Positions 1-7,831 of a DNA stretch of 64,000 nucleotides are shown piece after piece. A program made the position numbers and the translations under genes. Origin of the DNA: Aliiroseovarius zhejiangensis (GTDB lineage Bacteria; Pseudomonadota; Alphaproteobacteria; Rhodobacterales; Rhodobacteraceae); contig NZ_BNCH01000010.1 of assembly GCF_014656375.1 (NCBI RefSeq), positions 1 through 64,000 of the forward strand, written 5' to 3'. The notes under the pieces are model-generated. The model was given only the letters and a program-made list of their open reading frames with translations. It did not search any database and was not told the origin of the DNA. The first letter of the stretch is position 1. Each line of letters begins with the position of its first letter.

Positions 1-7
1 GCCGGTG

Positions 8-53
8 AAGGGGGTTCTAGGCCTACCCGCAAAGAGTCGCAACCCCTTTTTTT
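8..53 (+). terminator. Possible rho-independent terminator of an upstream + transcript
   Basis: Arms AAGGGGGTT (8-16) and AACCCCTTT (41-49) pair over nine positions with one G-U and run into a seven-T tract (47-53). The loop is 24 nt, longer than usual. The gene it would end lies outside the window. Confidence 0.45.
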
Positions 54-355
54 AGAAAAATGCCAAATTGGCGAAATCTTTTTGCAGACCCTTATGAAAT
101 TGGGCTTCCAGACCTCTGTTTCAAGGGGGCCGGGGATTGTGGCGGACCAAGTCGCGCGGTTTCTCGCGCGCTTTTCCAATGATTTTCACCCATCGACGCA
201 AATCAATCTTGTTTCGCCCCGGCAAATCAGTCGATTCCAATCATCGCAGATTCGTGCGGAGTATCTGGCAATGCGGGTCACGTTGCCGTCGGGAAGGCAA
301 GGTGCTGTCCAGTGACCAAACTGCAGAGTGGCTGCCCCCCATGACTGTTCAAGAG

Positions 356-386
356 GTTGTGCGAATCCCGCGCGGGATTCGACAAC
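356..386. repeat. Long inverted repeat with a perfect 20-bp palindrome core
   Basis: CGAATCCCGC followed directly by its reverse complement fills 362-381. Outside it GTTGT (356-360) pairs with ACAAC (382-386) after one bulged G at 361. This gives 15 paired positions per arm with no spacer, so it suits a dimeric-protein site or cruciform better than an RNA hairpin. Its function is unknown. Confidence 0.6.
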
Positions 387-601
387 TGGAGACCGGGGTG
401 CAGACGCATTTCGGATGTGAAGAGACCCAGTTGGAAGAGGCGATTTGGGTGCTTGGGGTCGCGTGTAAAGCCACGCCCGACCCTGGGTGGGCGTTTTGGT
501 CGGTTGCGTTTCTGGGGGCATTGCCCCACTGAAAACAATCCCGCAATTTGATACGTCGCTGAACGCCCTCCCCGGGGGGTGTGCGGGGCACGGGCCTGCA
601 T

Positions 602-1015
602 CTAGTCGTCGGCCTTACCGCTACTGAAATAGAACACTGCAAACCCGAGAAGGGCAGCGGCCAACAGGCAATCTATCGGATCCATTAGATCCGAATCTGA
701 GATCCCGTATTCTCGGTAAAGATATCTGATCGGCCACAAGGAGATCGTCGAAAAAAACACCCAAAGGCCCAATTCAATCCGCCGCCCCAATCGTTCGTCG
801 TCATTCAGGAAACTTGAACTCAAAAATCCTGCAACCGCGTTAGAAAGAAGAAGGGCAGAAAAAATGGTCACAAGAGGCGCGACGTACAGCAGGACTTTCA
901 CGAACTCTTGTCCGAGAATAGCTACACCCAAGTATATGACAAACGGTGATACACCCAACCAAGCCAACAATTGGTTGCGAGAAAGCATCTCAAATATACG
1001 GCCTATACGGTTCAT
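602..1015 (-). CDS. Hypothetical small inner-membrane protein
   Basis: This 137-residue protein matches no family I recognise. It has about four hydrophobic segments: roughly residues 15-34 (LLAWLGVSPFVIYLGVAIL), 38-65, 85-100 and 112-132, with a short charged C-terminus ending SGKADD. The segment between the second and third (NDDERLGRRIE) is charged and probably cytoplasmic. The gene is visibly richer in A+T and uses AGA and ATA-type codons more than the ribosomal genes next to it, which suggests a lineage-specific or acquired gene. It lies downstream of the rplP terminator on the same strand, so it probably has its own promoter. No function is assigned. Confidence 0.6.
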   Translation of the reverse strand: MNRIGRIFEMLSRNQLLAWLGVSPFVIYLGVAILGQEFVKVLLYVAPLVTIFSALLLSNAVAGFLSSSFLNDDERLGRRIELGLWVFFSTISLWPIRYLYREYGISDSDLMDPIDCLLAAALLGFAVFYFSSGKADD

Positions 1016-1070
1016 CTAAGGGCTCTCATTACTCCACCTAAAGTGTAGCAGCATGTTCCGACCCTGTGTA

Positions 1071-1102
1071 ACACAAAACCCCCGCCGATTTCTCGACGGG
1101 GG
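1071..1102 (-). terminator. Rho-independent terminator of the rplB-rplP operon
   Basis: Read on the minus strand, CCCCCGTCGA and TCGGCGGGGG form a stem with one mismatch (1079-1102), followed by TTTTGTGT. A second perfect hairpin (TTTCGC-loop-GCGAAA, 1121-1136) sits immediately after the rplP stop codon. The transcript therefore ends with two hairpins in tandem. Confidence 0.8.
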
Positions 1103-1137
1103 CTTCAATTCTCAAGCGATTTTCGCGTTAGCGAAAT

Positions 1138-1551
1138 TTACCAGTCCTCACGAACCACAACGCGCGATTTGATCGGCAGTTTCATCGCGGCAAGGCGCAG
1201 AGCTTCGCGAGCAACGTCGTCGTTGACGCCGTCGATCTCGAACATCACGCGGCCCGGCTTTACTTTGCAGGTCCAACGGTCCACGGAACCCTTACCTTTA
1301 CCCATACGAACTTCGATGGGCTTGGCGGTGACCGGGGTGTCCGGGAAGATGCGGATCCATACGCGACCCTGACGCTTCATGTGACGCGTCATGGCACGAC
1401 GGGCAGCTTCGATCTGACGTGCAGTCACACGCTCAGGCTCGAGAGCTTTCAGACCGTAGGATCCGAAGTTCAGGTCAGAGCCGCCTTTGGCCTCACCCTT
1501 GATCCGGCCTTTGTGCATCTTGCGGAATTTTGTACGCTTTGGTTGAAGCAT
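1138..1551 (-). CDS. rplP: 50S ribosomal protein L16
   Basis: This protein binds 23S rRNA near the A site and 5S rRNA and is needed for late 50S assembly. The 137 residues match the usual length. The N-terminus [15 protein letters not shown] and the [14 protein letters not shown] and GKGKGSVD segments are hallmarks of L16. A strong AAGGAGG ribosome binding site precedes the ATG, which lies 13 nt after rpsC. It is the last gene of this five-gene ribosomal block. In most bacteria rpmC would follow directly, but here a double-hairpin terminator follows. Confidence 0.97.
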   Translation of the reverse strand: MLQPKRTKFRKMHKGRIKGEAKGGSDLNFGSYGLKALEPERVTARQIEAARRAMTRHMKRQGRVWIRIFPDTPVTAKPIEVRMGKGKGSVDRWTCKVKPGRVMFEIDGVNDDVAREALRLAAMKLPIKSRVVVREDW

Positions 1552-1564
1552 ATCTCAGCCCTCC

Positions 1565-2272
1565 TTAACGACGGCCGCCGGCGCCACGGGGCGCAGGGCC
1601 TTCCTGGAGTTCCGCTTGACGACGATCACGAGCAGCAGGATCGTGCTCCATGATTTCGCCTTTGAAGATCCAGGTTTTGATGCCGATGATGCCATACGGC
1701 GTCATTGCTTCGGCGTGGGCGTAGTCGATGTCAGCGCGCAGGGTGTGCAGCGGCACACGGCCTTCGCGATACCATTCGGTACGGGCGATTTCAGCGCCAC
1801 CAAGGCGACCAGCAACATTCACACGGATGCCAAGGGCGCCCATACGCATTGCGTTCTGCACGGCGCGCTTCATGGCACGACGGAAGGACACACGGCGCTC
1901 AAGCTGCTGCGCGATCGATTCAGCGACCAGTGCGGCGTCCAGCTCGGGCTTGCGCACTTCAACGATGTTGAGGTGCAGTTCCGAGTCGGTGATCTTGGCG
2001 ATTTTCTTGCGCAGGGTTTCGATGTCTGCGCCTTTTTTGCCAATGATCACGCCGGGGCGGGCAGTGTGGATCGTGACGCGGCACTTCTTGTGCGGACGTT
2101 CGATGATCACACGGCTGATGCCAGCTTGTTTGCATTCAGTCTTGATGAAGTCACGAATTTTCAGGTCTTCCAGAAGAAGATCACCGTAATCTTTCGTGTC
2201 TGCATACCAGCGGCTGTCCCAGGTGCGGTTGACCTGAAGACGCATGCCAATCGGATTTACCTTCTGACCCAT
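1565..2272 (-). CDS. rpsC: 30S ribosomal protein S3
   Basis: This is a small-subunit head protein at the mRNA entry tunnel with helicase-like function. It has 235 residues. The start [13 protein letters not shown] and the KH domain with [11 protein letters not shown] (about residues 74-85) are diagnostic, and the C-terminal S3 domain carries [21 protein letters not shown]. The C-terminus has the extra polar tail typical of Alphaproteobacteria ([14 protein letters not shown]). The start codon overlaps the rplV stop by one base (TAATG) behind a GAGGAG ribosome binding site, so the two genes are translationally coupled. Confidence 0.97.
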   Translation of the reverse strand: MGQKVNPIGMRLQVNRTWDSRWYADTKDYGDLLLEDLKIRDFIKTECKQAGISRVIIERPHKKCRVTIHTARPGVIIGKKGADIETLRKKIAKITDSELHLNIVEVRKPELDAALVAESIAQQLERRVSFRRAMKRAVQNAMRMGALGIRVNVAGRLGGAEIARTEWYREGRVPLHTLRADIDYAHAEAMTPYGIIGIKTWIFKGEIMEHDPAARDRRQAELQEGPAPRGAGGRR

Positions 2273-2652
2273 TAGGCTTGCTCCTCAACTTGACGCACCT
2301 TGATGGTGAGTTCCGAGAACGGTTTGATGATTTTGCCGAAACGACCACGGGCACGCGGGCGACCGCGTTTCATGGTCAGGTTCTTGCCGACATAGGCTTC
2401 CGCCACGATCAGCTCATCAACGTCCAGGTTATGGTTGTTCTCGGCGTTGGCGATGGCGGACTGAAGGCATTTCTTCACGTCCTGAGCGATACGCTTGTTC
2501 GAGAAGGTCAGGTCGTTCAGAGCCTTGTCGACCTTCTTGCCGCGGATCATGCCAGCAACCAGGTTCAGTTTTTGCGGGGACGTGCGAAGCATGCGGGTTT
2601 TCGCCATTGCTTCGTTATCGGCCACGCGGCGGGGATTTTTATCCTTACCCAT
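2272..2652 (-). CDS. rplV: 50S ribosomal protein L22
   Basis: L22 lines the polypeptide exit tunnel. The 126 residues include the core [19 protein letters not shown] and the beta-hairpin region [14 protein letters not shown] that reaches into the tunnel. The start MGKDKNPRR is typical of Rhodobacteraceae homologues. Only three bases separate it from rpsS, whose end carries its GAGGAAG ribosome binding site, so the genes are clearly cotranscribed. Confidence 0.96.
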   Translation of the reverse strand: MGKDKNPRRVADNEAMAKTRMLRTSPQKLNLVAGMIRGKKVDKALNDLTFSNKRIAQDVKKCLQSAIANAENNHNLDVDELIVAEAYVGKNLTMKRGRPRARGRFGKIIKPFSELTIKVRQVEEQA

Positions 2653-2655
2653 GGC

Positions 2656-2934
2656 TTACTTCCTCTTCGCTTTTTTATCAGCCGCGTGACCGTAATACGT
2701 ACGGGTCGGCGAATACTCACCGAACTTCTGGCCGATCATGTCTTCCGTCACACTCACCGGAATGTGCTTCTGACCGTTATAGACGCCAAAGGTCAGACCC
2801 ACGAACTGGGGCAGAATGGTCGACCGACGCGACCAGATCTTGATGACCTCGTTTTTACCCGACTCGCGGGTTTTCTCGGCTTTTTTGAGGACGTAAGCGT
2901 CAACAAAAGGGCCTTTCCAGACAGAACGTGCCAT
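2656..2934 (-). CDS. rpsS: 30S ribosomal protein S19
   Basis: This is a 92-residue S19, which pairs with S13 in the small-subunit head. [20 protein letters not shown], the [19 protein letters not shown] segment and [19 protein letters not shown] match the family throughout. It starts four bases after the rplB stop and ends three bases before rplV, as in the classical S10 operon order. Confidence 0.97.
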   Translation of the reverse strand: MARSVWKGPFVDAYVLKKAEKTRESGKNEVIKIWSRRSTILPQFVGLTFGVYNGQKHIPVSVTEDMIGQKFGEYSPTRTYYGHAADKKAKRK

Positions 2935-2937
2935 ATC

Positions 2938-3780
2938 TTAACGCCCCTTCTTCTTGGCGTGACGCGAGCGGATGATCAGCTTCGACGACGCCTTGTTCTT
3001 GTTGCGGGTTCGCGCACCCTTGGTCGGCTTGCCCCACGGGGTCACCGGGTGGCGACCACCCGAAGTCCGGCCTTCACCACCACCGTGCGGGTGGTCGATC
3101 GGGTTCATGACAACACCACGGACGCTGGGGCGGATGCCTTTGTGGCGCATACGACCGGCTTTACCGTAGTTCTGGTTCGAGTTGTCGGGGTTCGACACGG
3201 CACCAACGGTGGCCATGCATTCCTGACGCACAAGGCGCAGTTCGCCCGAGCTCAGACGGATCTGGGCGTAACCGCCGTCACGACCAACAAACTGAGCATA
3301 TGTGCCGGCTGCACGGGCGATCTGGCCGCCTTTGCCCGGTTTCATCTCGATGTTGTGCACGATGGTACCGATGGGCATGCCCGAGAAGGGCATCGCGTTA
3401 CCGGGCTTCACGTCGGCCTTGGCCGAAGCGATGATCTGGTCGCCAACAGCCAGACGCTGCGGGGCCAGGATGTATGCCTGTTCGCCGTCTTCGTATTTCA
3501 CGAGCGCGATGAAGGCTGTGCGGTTGGGGTCGTATTCGATCCGCTCAACTGTGGCGGCGACATCAAACTTCGAACGTTTGAAGTCCACGATACGATAGAG
3601 ACGCTTTGCACCACCACCACGGCGGCGCGACGTGATCCGTCCGGTATTGTTCCGACCACCCGATTTAGTAAGACCCTCTGTCAGAGCCTTAACCGGGCGA
3701 CCTTTCCAAAGCTCCGAACGGTCGATCAGAACCAGCCCACGCTGGCCTGGCGTCGTCGGTTTGTACGACTTGAGTGCCAT
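2938..3780 (-). CDS. rplB: 50S ribosomal protein L2
   Basis: L2 is essential for subunit association and peptidyl-transferase activity. I chose the start giving [17 protein letters not shown] (280 residues), the conserved N-terminus. An upstream in-frame codon at 3813 would add 11 residues not seen in the family. The conserved C-terminal segment with [17 protein letters not shown] carries the functional histidine. A small perfect hairpin sits about 20 nt upstream. It is the first gene of its transcript here: its usual neighbour rplW is absent and an oppositely oriented arginase-family gene lies upstream, so the promoter should be within 3781-4073. Confidence 0.96.
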   Translation of the reverse strand: MALKSYKPTTPGQRGLVLIDRSELWKGRPVKALTEGLTKSGGRNNTGRITSRRRGGGAKRLYRIVDFKRSKFDVAATVERIEYDPNRTAFIALVKYEDGEQAYILAPQRLAVGDQIIASAKADVKPGNAMPFSGMPIGTIVHNIEMKPGKGGQIARAAGTYAQFVGRDGGYAQIRLSSGELRLVRQECMATVGAVSNPDNSNQNYGKAGRMRHKGIRPSVRGVVMNPIDHPHGGGEGRTSGGRHPVTPWGKPTKGARTRNKNKASSKLIIRSRHAKKKGR

Positions 3781-3803
3781 GCTTTCTGTCTTCCGTTGCT
3801 TTG

Positions 3804-3819
3804 AGGCAGTCACCTGCCT
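3804..3819 (-). promoter_or_regulatory. Leader hairpin just upstream of rplB
   Basis: AGGCAG and CTGCCT form a perfect six-base stem with a TCAC (minus strand GTGA) loop. It ends 24 nt before the rplB start codon and just before its GGAAG ribosome binding site. It could modulate ribosomal operon translation or mRNA stability. No direct evidence of function is visible. Confidence 0.4.
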
Positions 3820-3907
3820 GAGTTACAGGGCCCCGAAGGTCCCCAAATTCCAAATGTCACAAGGCCCCGGAACGAATCCGAGGCCACGCGACCTGCGCGA
3901 TGTATCA

Positions 3908-3941
3908 GGGATGGTGGGGGGTGTCTAGGGGATGGTGGGGG
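3908..3941. repeat. G-rich tandem direct repeat between rplB and the arginase-family gene
   Basis: GGGATGGTGGGGG occurs at 3908-3920 and again at 3929-3941, a period of 21 bp or two helical turns. It lies in the divergent promoter region of rplB. It could be a protein-binding pair or a chance G-rich tract; several G-runs would also allow a quadruplex. Confidence 0.5.
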
Positions 3942-4011
3942 TTTTCGGGTGAAAGACATGCTGTTTCCCGCTCGCGTACTTAAGCGGGTTCCCGAGATAT
4001 TAACGGCGGCT

Positions 4012-4039
4012 TTGCGGGACATTGCTGCCATTCTATGCT
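4012..4039 (+). promoter_or_regulatory. Candidate sigma70-type promoter of the arginase-family gene
   Basis: TTGCGG (4012-4017), a 16-bp spacer and TATGCT (4034-4039) precede the gene by about 35 bp. The -10 box overlaps an upstream ATG at 4035, which argues against that codon as the start. Confidence 0.35.
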
Positions 4040-4073
4040 AACCGCACATGAAGATGCTAGAGTAGGAAAACCA

Positions 4074-4889
4074 ATGATGACGCATAGGGCTTATACCGTA
4101 TTTCAAGGCAGAGCTGGCGATCACAATGACCTGGCGATGCCAGCAGCGCGGGCGCTTGGCGAGGCGCTTGCTCTGCGCACCGGGCAGGCCCCCACCATCA
4201 TTGGAGAGCCAGCGCCCGCCCTGAACACCGGCTGGCGAGAGGAACTGGACGCCGCCCTTCCAGCGCTCAGGGAGGTTCAGGCACGTTTTGAGGATGTCGC
4301 GGCGAGCAAAGCCGTTTCGATTGCAGCGACGAGCCGCTGCGCTGTCTCGCTTGCCACTTTGCCGGTCATTGCAAAACACAATCCCAGCGTCTGTATCGTG
4401 TGGTTCGATTCCCATGCAGACCTGAACACCCCAGAGGTTACGACAACGGGGTATCTGGGAGGCCTTGCCTTTGCCGCACCAGCAGGACTGTGGGAGTCTG
4501 GCCTCGGCGCAGGCCTTGGGCTTGATCAAATTGTGCTCGTGGGCCAGCGCGATCTCGACCCGTTCGAACAAGAGCTGATTGACCGGGCAGGTATTCCGCA
4601 CATCAAACCCGGAAGCGGTTTGGCAGAACGGCTTCGTGCCGCCATTGCTGGTCGCCCTGTCTATGTGCATCTGGACTGCGATGTTCTCGATCCGGGGATC
4701 GTCCCCACGGATTATGTGCATGAGGGAGGCTTGTCCCTGCATGACTTGCGGGCCTGCTGTGAGGTGATTGCCGAAGGCCCATTCGTGGGCATTGAAATAG
4801 CGGAACTGCAGATCGCATGGGAAACTGGCGGCGATCCTATATCGCCTGTTCCTCTGCTTGACGCTTTGGAGCCTTTGCTCGCTGAATGA
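4074..4889 (+). CDS. Arginase/agmatinase (ureohydrolase) family protein with an altered metal site
   Basis: This 271-residue ureohydrolase-fold protein has two of the three manganese motifs: DSHADLN (residues 112-118) and DCDVLDP (201-207), followed by the acidic GIEIAEL strand. The first motif, normally GGDHS with a metal-binding histidine, reads TSRCA (86-90), so the usual histidine position is a cysteine and the aspartate an arginine. It may be a divergent formimidoylglutamase, guanidino-acid hydrolase or a catalytically altered paralogue; the substrate cannot be assigned. The start at 4074 has AGTAGGAAAA upstream. An ATG three bases later is also possible. It is monocistronic and divergent from rplB. 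Confidence 0.8.
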   Translation: MMTHRAYTVFQGRAGDHNDLAMPAARALGEALALRTGQAPTIIGEPAPALNTGWREELDAALPALREVQARFEDVAASKAVSIAATSRCAVSLATLPVIAKHNPSVCIVWFDSHADLNTPEVTTTGYLGGLAFAAPAGLWESGLGAGLGLDQIVLVGQRDLDPFEQELIDRAGIPHIKPGSGLAERLRAAIAGRPVYVHLDCDVLDPGIVPTDYVHEGGLSLHDLRACCEVIAEGPFVGIEIAELQIAWETGGDPISPVPLLDALEPLLAE

Positions 4890-4935
4890 ATGGCAGCTAA
4901 GGGCTCAAAACCGACATTCCCCATCTCAGACCAGC

Positions 4936-7686
4936 CTACTCCGCCGCCACGCTCCCGGTTTTCTCAACCTTCACCGCCGCGAACTTCATCTCGGCGATCT
5001 TGCCATAGGGGTCCAACGCGGGGTTGGTCAGCATGTTCGCCGCCGCTTCGACATAGGCGAAGGGCAGGAACACCATGTTTTCCGCCACGCCGTAATCGGC
5101 GCGCACCATGACCTCGATCGACCCGCGGCGAGTGGTCAGGCGGAGCATGTCGCCTGCCTCGACCCCCATGTCGCGCAGGGTTTTCGGATTCATCGAGCAG
5201 TTGGCCTCGGGCTCGATGGCGTCGAGCACGGTGGCGCGGCGGGTCATTGATCCGGTATGCCAATGCTCCAACTGCCGCCCGGTGGTCAGGACCATCGGAT
5301 ATTCTGCGTCGGGCAGTTCGGCGGGGGGCAGGATCGCGGCGGGGGTGAAGCGCGCGCGCTTGCCTTCGCGGGGGAACCCGTCGCCGAACACGACGGCCTG
5401 CCCCGGATCCTCGGGGGACAGGGACGGATAGGTGACGGCATTTTGCGTCTCCAGCCGGTCCCAGGTGATATTATCCATCGACGGCATCACGCGCGCCATT
5501 TCGGCAAAGACCTCGCGCGGGTGGGTATAGGCCCAGTTCAACCCCAGACGTTTCGCCAACTCGACGGTGATCCACCAATCCTCTTTCGCGTCACCGGGCG
5601 GTGGTACGGCGGGGCGGCCCATCTGGACCTGACGGTTGGTGTTTGACACGGTGCCGGTTTTCTCGGCAAAGGCGGCGGCGGGAAGCACCACGTCGGCATA
5701 GCTGGCGGTTTCGGTCAGGAAGATATCCTGGCTGACCAGAAACTCCATCCGCTCCAACGCTTCGCGCACATGCGTTACATCGGGGTCGGACATCGCGGGG
5801 TTTTCGCCAAGGATATACATGCCCTTGATGCGACCATCATGCACCGCGTCCATGATTTCGACCACCGTCAATCCGGGCTTGTCGGACAGGTTGTCCACCC
5901 CCCATTCAGCACTGAACTCGGCCAGAACAGCGGGGTCTTTCACTGACTTGTAATCCGGCAGGAACATCGGGATCAGCCCGGCATCCGACGCGCCCTGCAC
6001 GTTGTTCTGTCCGCGCAGCGGGTGCAACCCGGTGCCCGGACGCCCCACATTCCCGGTCATCAGCGCAAGCGAGATCAGGCAGCGCGAGTTGTCGGTGCCG
6101 TGCACGTGCTGGCTGACACCCATGCCCCAAAAGATCATCCCGGCCTTGCCCTTGGCAAAGGTGCGGGCGACGGCGCGCAACTCATCCGCAGGGATGCCGC
6201 AAATCTCGGCCATTTCCTCGGGCGGGAAGGCGCGCAGGTGTTCGCGCATCGCTTCCCAATTCTCGGTATGCTCGGCGATATAGGCGTTGTCGGTCAGGCC
6301 TTCTTCGGCAATCACATGCATGATCGCGTTCAGCATCGACACATCGCCGCCCGGCTTGAACTGCAACATATGCGTGGCAAACCGGCTGAGCGACGTACCG
6401 CGCGGGTCCATCACGATCAGCTTGCCGCCGCGTTTGGTGAATTGCTTGAAATAGGTTGCGGCAACGGGGTGGTTTTCGATCGGGTTCGAGCCGATGACGA
6501 TCGCGACATCAGCGTTCTCAATCTCGTTGAACGTGGCCGTCACAGCGCCCGAGCCGACATTTTCCAGCAGCGCCGACACCGACGACGCATGGCATAGCCG
6601 CGTGCAGTGATCCACGTTGTTGTGACCAAATCCCGCACGTATCAACTTCTGAAACAAATAGGCTTCTTCATTGGTGCACTTGGCCGACCCAAAGCCAGAC
6701 ACCGCATCGCCACCATGAGTGTCACGAAGTTTGGCCAGCCCCTGGGCGGCGAAATCCAAAGCCTCGTCCCATGATGCTTCGCGGAAATGGGTCAGCGGGT
6801 TGGCAGGGTCGACGTTCAGGCCCTTGGGCGCACCTTCCTTGCGGATCAGGGGTTTGGTCAGGCGGTGGTTGTGGTTGATATAGTCGAACCCGAACCGGCC
6901 CTTCACGCACAAGCGACCTTCGTTGGCGGGGCCATTGATGCCTTCGACATAGACGACCTTGTCATCTTTGACGCGCAAACTGACCTGACAGCCCACGCCG
7001 CAGAAAGGGCAGACGCTTTCGACCTCGCGGTCGTAATCCTCAGTGTCCGTCACCTTAGCGGGCATAAGGGCACCGGTCGGGCAGGCTTGCACACATTCGC
7101 CACAGGCTACGCAGGTGGACGCGCCCATCGGGTCGGCGATGTCAAAGACCGGATAGGCGTCATGCCCCCGCCCGGCCATGCCGATCACGTCATTGACCTG
7201 AACCTCACGGCAGGCACGGACACACAGGTTGCACTGAATGCAGGCGTCCAGATTGACGCTCATCGCCACATGACTGTCGTCCAGAAGCGGGATGCGACCC
7301 GCCTCTAGCTTCGGAAAACGGCTGCTTTCCACACCGGTCAGGTCGGCCATGTCCAACAGGTGTGATGACGCATCATGCGGCTGGTCTGGTTGGTCGGCCA
7401 TCAAAAGTTCGACCACCATCTTGCGGGCCTGACGGGCGCGGGCATTGTCGGTGGTGACGACCATACCTTCTTCGGGCGTTCGGATACATGAGGCCGCCAG
7501 AACACGCTCGCCTTCAATCTCGACAACACAAGCACGGCAGTTTCCATCCGGGCGCAGATCCGGCACATCCTTGTGACACAAATGCGGAATCAGGGTGCCC
7601 TGCCGTTTGGCCACATCCCAAATGCTTTCGCCGGGCTGCGCGATCACGTCCTGACCGTCCAGTGTGAACTTAATGCCGTCGCTCAT
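4936..7686 (-). CDS. Formate dehydrogenase alpha subunit, molybdopterin and Fe-S (cysteine type)
   Basis: This 916-residue enzyme would oxidise formate to CO2. In order it has an N-terminal [2Fe-2S] plant-ferredoxin domain (Cys37, 50, 53, 67), two [4Fe-4S] clusters of bacterial-ferredoxin type (CIQCNLCVRAC and CVACGECVQAC), then the molybdopterin domain with CPFCGVGC. The active-site segment DHCTRLCHASS carries cysteine where selenocysteine occurs in FdhF. The His/Cys3 cluster motif found between the first two domains in NuoG-like relatives is missing (HDASSHLLDMA). The start MSDGIKFTL follows a GGAGG site. No beta or gamma (FdsB/FdsG), FdhD or FdsD gene is nearby, so its electron acceptor is unknown. 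It is divergent from the lysine-degradation operon. Confidence 0.9.
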   Translation of the reverse strand: MSDGIKFTLDGQDVIAQPGESIWDVAKRQGTLIPHLCHKDVPDLRPDGNCRACVVEIEGERVLAASCIRTPEEGMVVTTDNARARQARKMVVELLMADQPDQPHDASSHLLDMADLTGVESSRFPKLEAGRIPLLDDSHVAMSVNLDACIQCNLCVRACREVQVNDVIGMAGRGHDAYPVFDIADPMGASTCVACGECVQACPTGALMPAKVTDTEDYDREVESVCPFCGVGCQVSLRVKDDKVVYVEGINGPANEGRLCVKGRFGFDYINHNHRLTKPLIRKEGAPKGLNVDPANPLTHFREASWDEALDFAAQGLAKLRDTHGGDAVSGFGSAKCTNEEAYLFQKLIRAGFGHNNVDHCTRLCHASSVSALLENVGSGAVTATFNEIENADVAIVIGSNPIENHPVAATYFKQFTKRGGKLIVMDPRGTSLSRFATHMLQFKPGGDVSMLNAIMHVIAEEGLTDNAYIAEHTENWEAMREHLRAFPPEEMAEICGIPADELRAVARTFAKGKAGMIFWGMGVSQHVHGTDNSRCLISLALMTGNVGRPGTGLHPLRGQNNVQGASDAGLIPMFLPDYKSVKDPAVLAEFSAEWGVDNLSDKPGLTVVEIMDAVHDGRIKGMYILGENPAMSDPDVTHVREALERMEFLVSQDIFLTETASYADVVLPAAAFAEKTGTVSNTNRQVQMGRPAVPPPGDAKEDWWITVELAKRLGLNWAYTHPREVFAEMARVMPSMDNITWDRLETQNAVTYPSLSPEDPGQAVVFGDGFPREGKRARFTPAAILPPAELPDAEYPMVLTTGRQLEHWHTGSMTRRATVLDAIEPEANCSMNPKTLRDMGVEAGDMLRLTTRRGSIEVMVRADYGVAENMVFLPFAYVEAAANMLTNPALDPYGKIAEMKFAAVKVEKTGSVAAE

Positions 7687-7788
7687 GGAAACCTCCGTCC
7701 TGTCGGGGGCATTATAAACCACGAGTGAGCGCCCGTCAGTCTTACAATCCCGACACCCCACACCGATTTTGCGCCAGCCCCCCTTTTC

Positions 7789-7804
7789 GAATTGGATCCA
7801 ATTC
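7789..7804. promoter_or_regulatory. Perfect palindromic operator, GntR/VanR-like
   Basis: GAATTGGATCCAATTC is a perfect 16-bp palindrome. It lies 28 bp before the phosphatase start and 102 bp before the formate dehydrogenase start. Its core ATTGGATCCAAT is identical to the operator I know for Caulobacter VanR (FadR-type GntR repressor of vanillate demethylation). The palindrome is seen directly; the regulator is inferred and is not encoded in this window. Confidence 0.7.
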
Positions 7805-7831
7805 ACTAGCAATAGGCGGAAAGGAATCCCC

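Larger units (their letters stand above)
1..601. other. Gene-poor region at window start
   Basis: I find no convincing protein or RNA gene here. Short open frames exist on both strands but none has a ribosome binding site or a recognisable domain. The stretch holds a terminator-like hairpin at its left end, a long inverted repeat at 356-386, and a second hairpin (473-494, arms ACGCCC/GGGCGT) followed by TTTT. It may be remnant or untranslated sequence between the S10-cluster fragments. An unrecognised structured RNA is possible but not supported. Confidence 0.5.

Noticed and set aside
137-532. Open frames in the first 600 bp as real genes
   Set aside because: Competing frames on both strands, no ribosome binding site and no recognisable domain.
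2278-3804. A 508-codon open frame on the plus strand opposite rplV-rpsS-rplB
   Set aside because: It mirrors codon bias of the ribosomal genes, has no domain or ribosome binding site and is fully antisense to certain genes.
3810-4031. Small minus-strand open frame upstream of rplB
   Set aside because: Low-complexity Pro/Ser-rich product, no start signal, and it spans the G-rich repeat and promoter region.
6580-6610. Selenocysteine in the formate dehydrogenase active site
   Set aside because: The position is a normal cysteine codon; no in-frame TGA or SECIS-like element is needed.
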